A DNA stretch of 5,119 nt from Nitrogeniibacter sp041600915 (lineage in GTDB: Bacteria > Pseudomonadota > Gammaproteobacteria > Burkholderiales > Rhodocyclaceae), in the NCBI GenBank assembly GCA_041600915.1, contig JBFIJC010000282.1, positions 1-5,119 on the forward strand, read 5' to 3'. Of this stretch, positions 4,689 through 5,119 are shown piece after piece. The stretch's first letter is position 1; every line of letters starts with the position of its first letter. Made by a program: the position numbers and the translations under genes. The notes beneath the pieces are model-generated. The model did not search any database. It had not been told where the DNA came from and saw only the letters and a list, made by a program, of their open reading frames with translations.

Positions 4689-5119
4689 TGCGCACCCGCT
4701 GCCCTGCCTGCCAGACCCTGTTCCGGATCAGCTCGGAACAATTGCGGGCACGGCAGGGCATGGTCCGCTGCGGACACTGTCGCCACACATTCAACGCGCT
4801 CGATTCACTCGAAGGCGACCCCGCCGTCGCGATGCCGCCGCCGACGGCCCCCCGCCCGGCGAGCAGCCCCATCTTCATTCTTGAAGATCGCCCCGGAGAG
4901 TCCACCGGTTTTCGCGCCCCACCTCAGGAAGCCGCTCCGCTCGCGCACGCCGAAGAGCCGCCTGCCGCCTTCCACTGGGGCGGCGGCTATATGACAGCGG
5001 CACCTGCGCCCGAACCTGCGCCCGAACCTGCGCCCGAACCTGCGCCCGAACCTGCGCCCGAACCTGCGCCCGAACCTGCGCCCGAACCTGCGCCCGAACC
5101 TGCGCCCGAACCTGCGCCC
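4688..5119 (+). CDS. MJ0042-type zinc-ribbon, DUF3426-like protein (partial, runs off the right edge)
   Basis: The ATG at 4688 overlaps the prmA stop (TGATG, 4686-4690), implying coupled translation, and 144 codons stay open to the edge. Residues 4-37 form a zinc ribbon: CPAC (Cys5, Cys8), TLFRI, a QLRARQGMVRCG stretch, and CGHC (Cys28, Cys31) ending TFNAL. This is the pattern of MJ0042-family zinc fingers found at the front of proteobacterial DUF3426 proteins, which as I recall them continue with a long disordered linker, a membrane helix and a C-terminal domain. Here residues 38-105 are Pro/Ala-rich with a Pro triplet (50-52), and from 106 the linker becomes perfect PAPE repeats to the edge. 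The membrane helix and DUF3426 domain would lie outside the window and are not confirmed. Function is unknown; zinc binding is inferred from the four cysteines. Confidence 0.9.
   Translation, partial: MRTRCPACQTLFRISSEQLRARQGMVRCGHCRHTFNALDSLEGDPAVAMPPPTAPRPASSPIFILEDRPGESTGFRAPPQEAAPLAHAEEPPAAFHWGGGYMTAAPAPEPAPEPAPEPAPEPAPEPAPEPAPEPAPEPAPEPAP
5003..5119 (+). repeat. Perfect 12-base tandem repeat encoding PAPE, at least 9.75 copies
   Basis: The unit cctgcgcccgaa repeats head to tail without a single mismatch: nine full copies (5003-5110) plus nine bases of a tenth. It is in frame (CCT GCG CCC GAA, Pro-Ala-Pro-Glu) within the linker of the zinc-ribbon protein, starting at residue 106. The array is cut by the window edge, so its full length is unknown. 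Because the unit is a multiple of three, copy-number change would alter linker length without a frameshift. Confidence 0.98.

Noticed and set aside
5003..5119. Tandem repeat as a CRISPR array or origin iterons
   Set aside because: Units are 12 bases with no spacers, in frame with an open coding region and encoding PAPE; it is a coding minisatellite.
1..5119. A hidden mobile element, defence system or novel multi-gene system
   Set aside because: All seven plus-strand genes and mpl fit a conserved housekeeping neighbourhood with uniform high GC; no integrase, transposase, direct-repeat border, tRNA target or toxin-antitoxin pair is visible.

Overview
The window is a high-GC, densely packed piece of bacterial chromosome. 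The gene content and order (3-dehydroquinate dehydratase, the two biotin-dependent acetyl-CoA carboxylase subunits, ribosomal protein L11 methyltransferase, then an MJ0042-type zinc-ribbon/DUF3426-like protein) are those of a beta- or gammaproteobacterium. The high GC and the divergent mpl gene make a betaproteobacterium of the Rhodocyclales type (Thauera/Azoarcus/Zoogloea-like) the best guess. That lineage call is inferred from memory of gene order and has not been tested by a search.

Layout. At the left edge, on the minus strand, lie the first 14 codons of mpl (cell-wall peptide recycling ligase). A 138-base divergent region follows. Seven genes then run rightwards on the plus strand without a convincing terminator: a conserved-looking hypothetical protein with a degenerate nucleotidyltransferase-like motif (183-776), a TlpA/ResA-type thiol-disulfide oxidoreductase (773-1348), aroQ (1404-1895), accB (1933-2397), accC (2444-3796), prmA (3801-4688), and a zinc-ribbon protein (4688 to the edge). 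The zinc-ribbon gene runs off the right edge inside a perfect 12-base tandem repeat. Two junctions overlap (773-776 and 4686-4690), one is 4 bases, and three gaps are 37 to 55 bases, so most or all of the seven could share one transcript.

How they work together. accB and accC make the biotin carrier and biotin carboxylase of acetyl-CoA carboxylase, the first committed step of fatty acid synthesis. aroQ serves the shikimate pathway and prmA methylates ribosomal protein L11. These form a conserved housekeeping cluster rather than a pathway. The TlpA-like protein sits where Pseudomonas carries the thiol-disulfide reductase gene dsbD/dipZ.

I see no CRISPR array, phage gene, insertion sequence, tRNA or defence system, and every intact gene has its expected active-site residues. 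The less ordinary items are the tandem PAPE repeat at the right edge, the nucleotidyltransferase-like motif in the hypothetical protein, and inverted repeats in the gaps of the tlpA-like/aroQ/accB/accC run.
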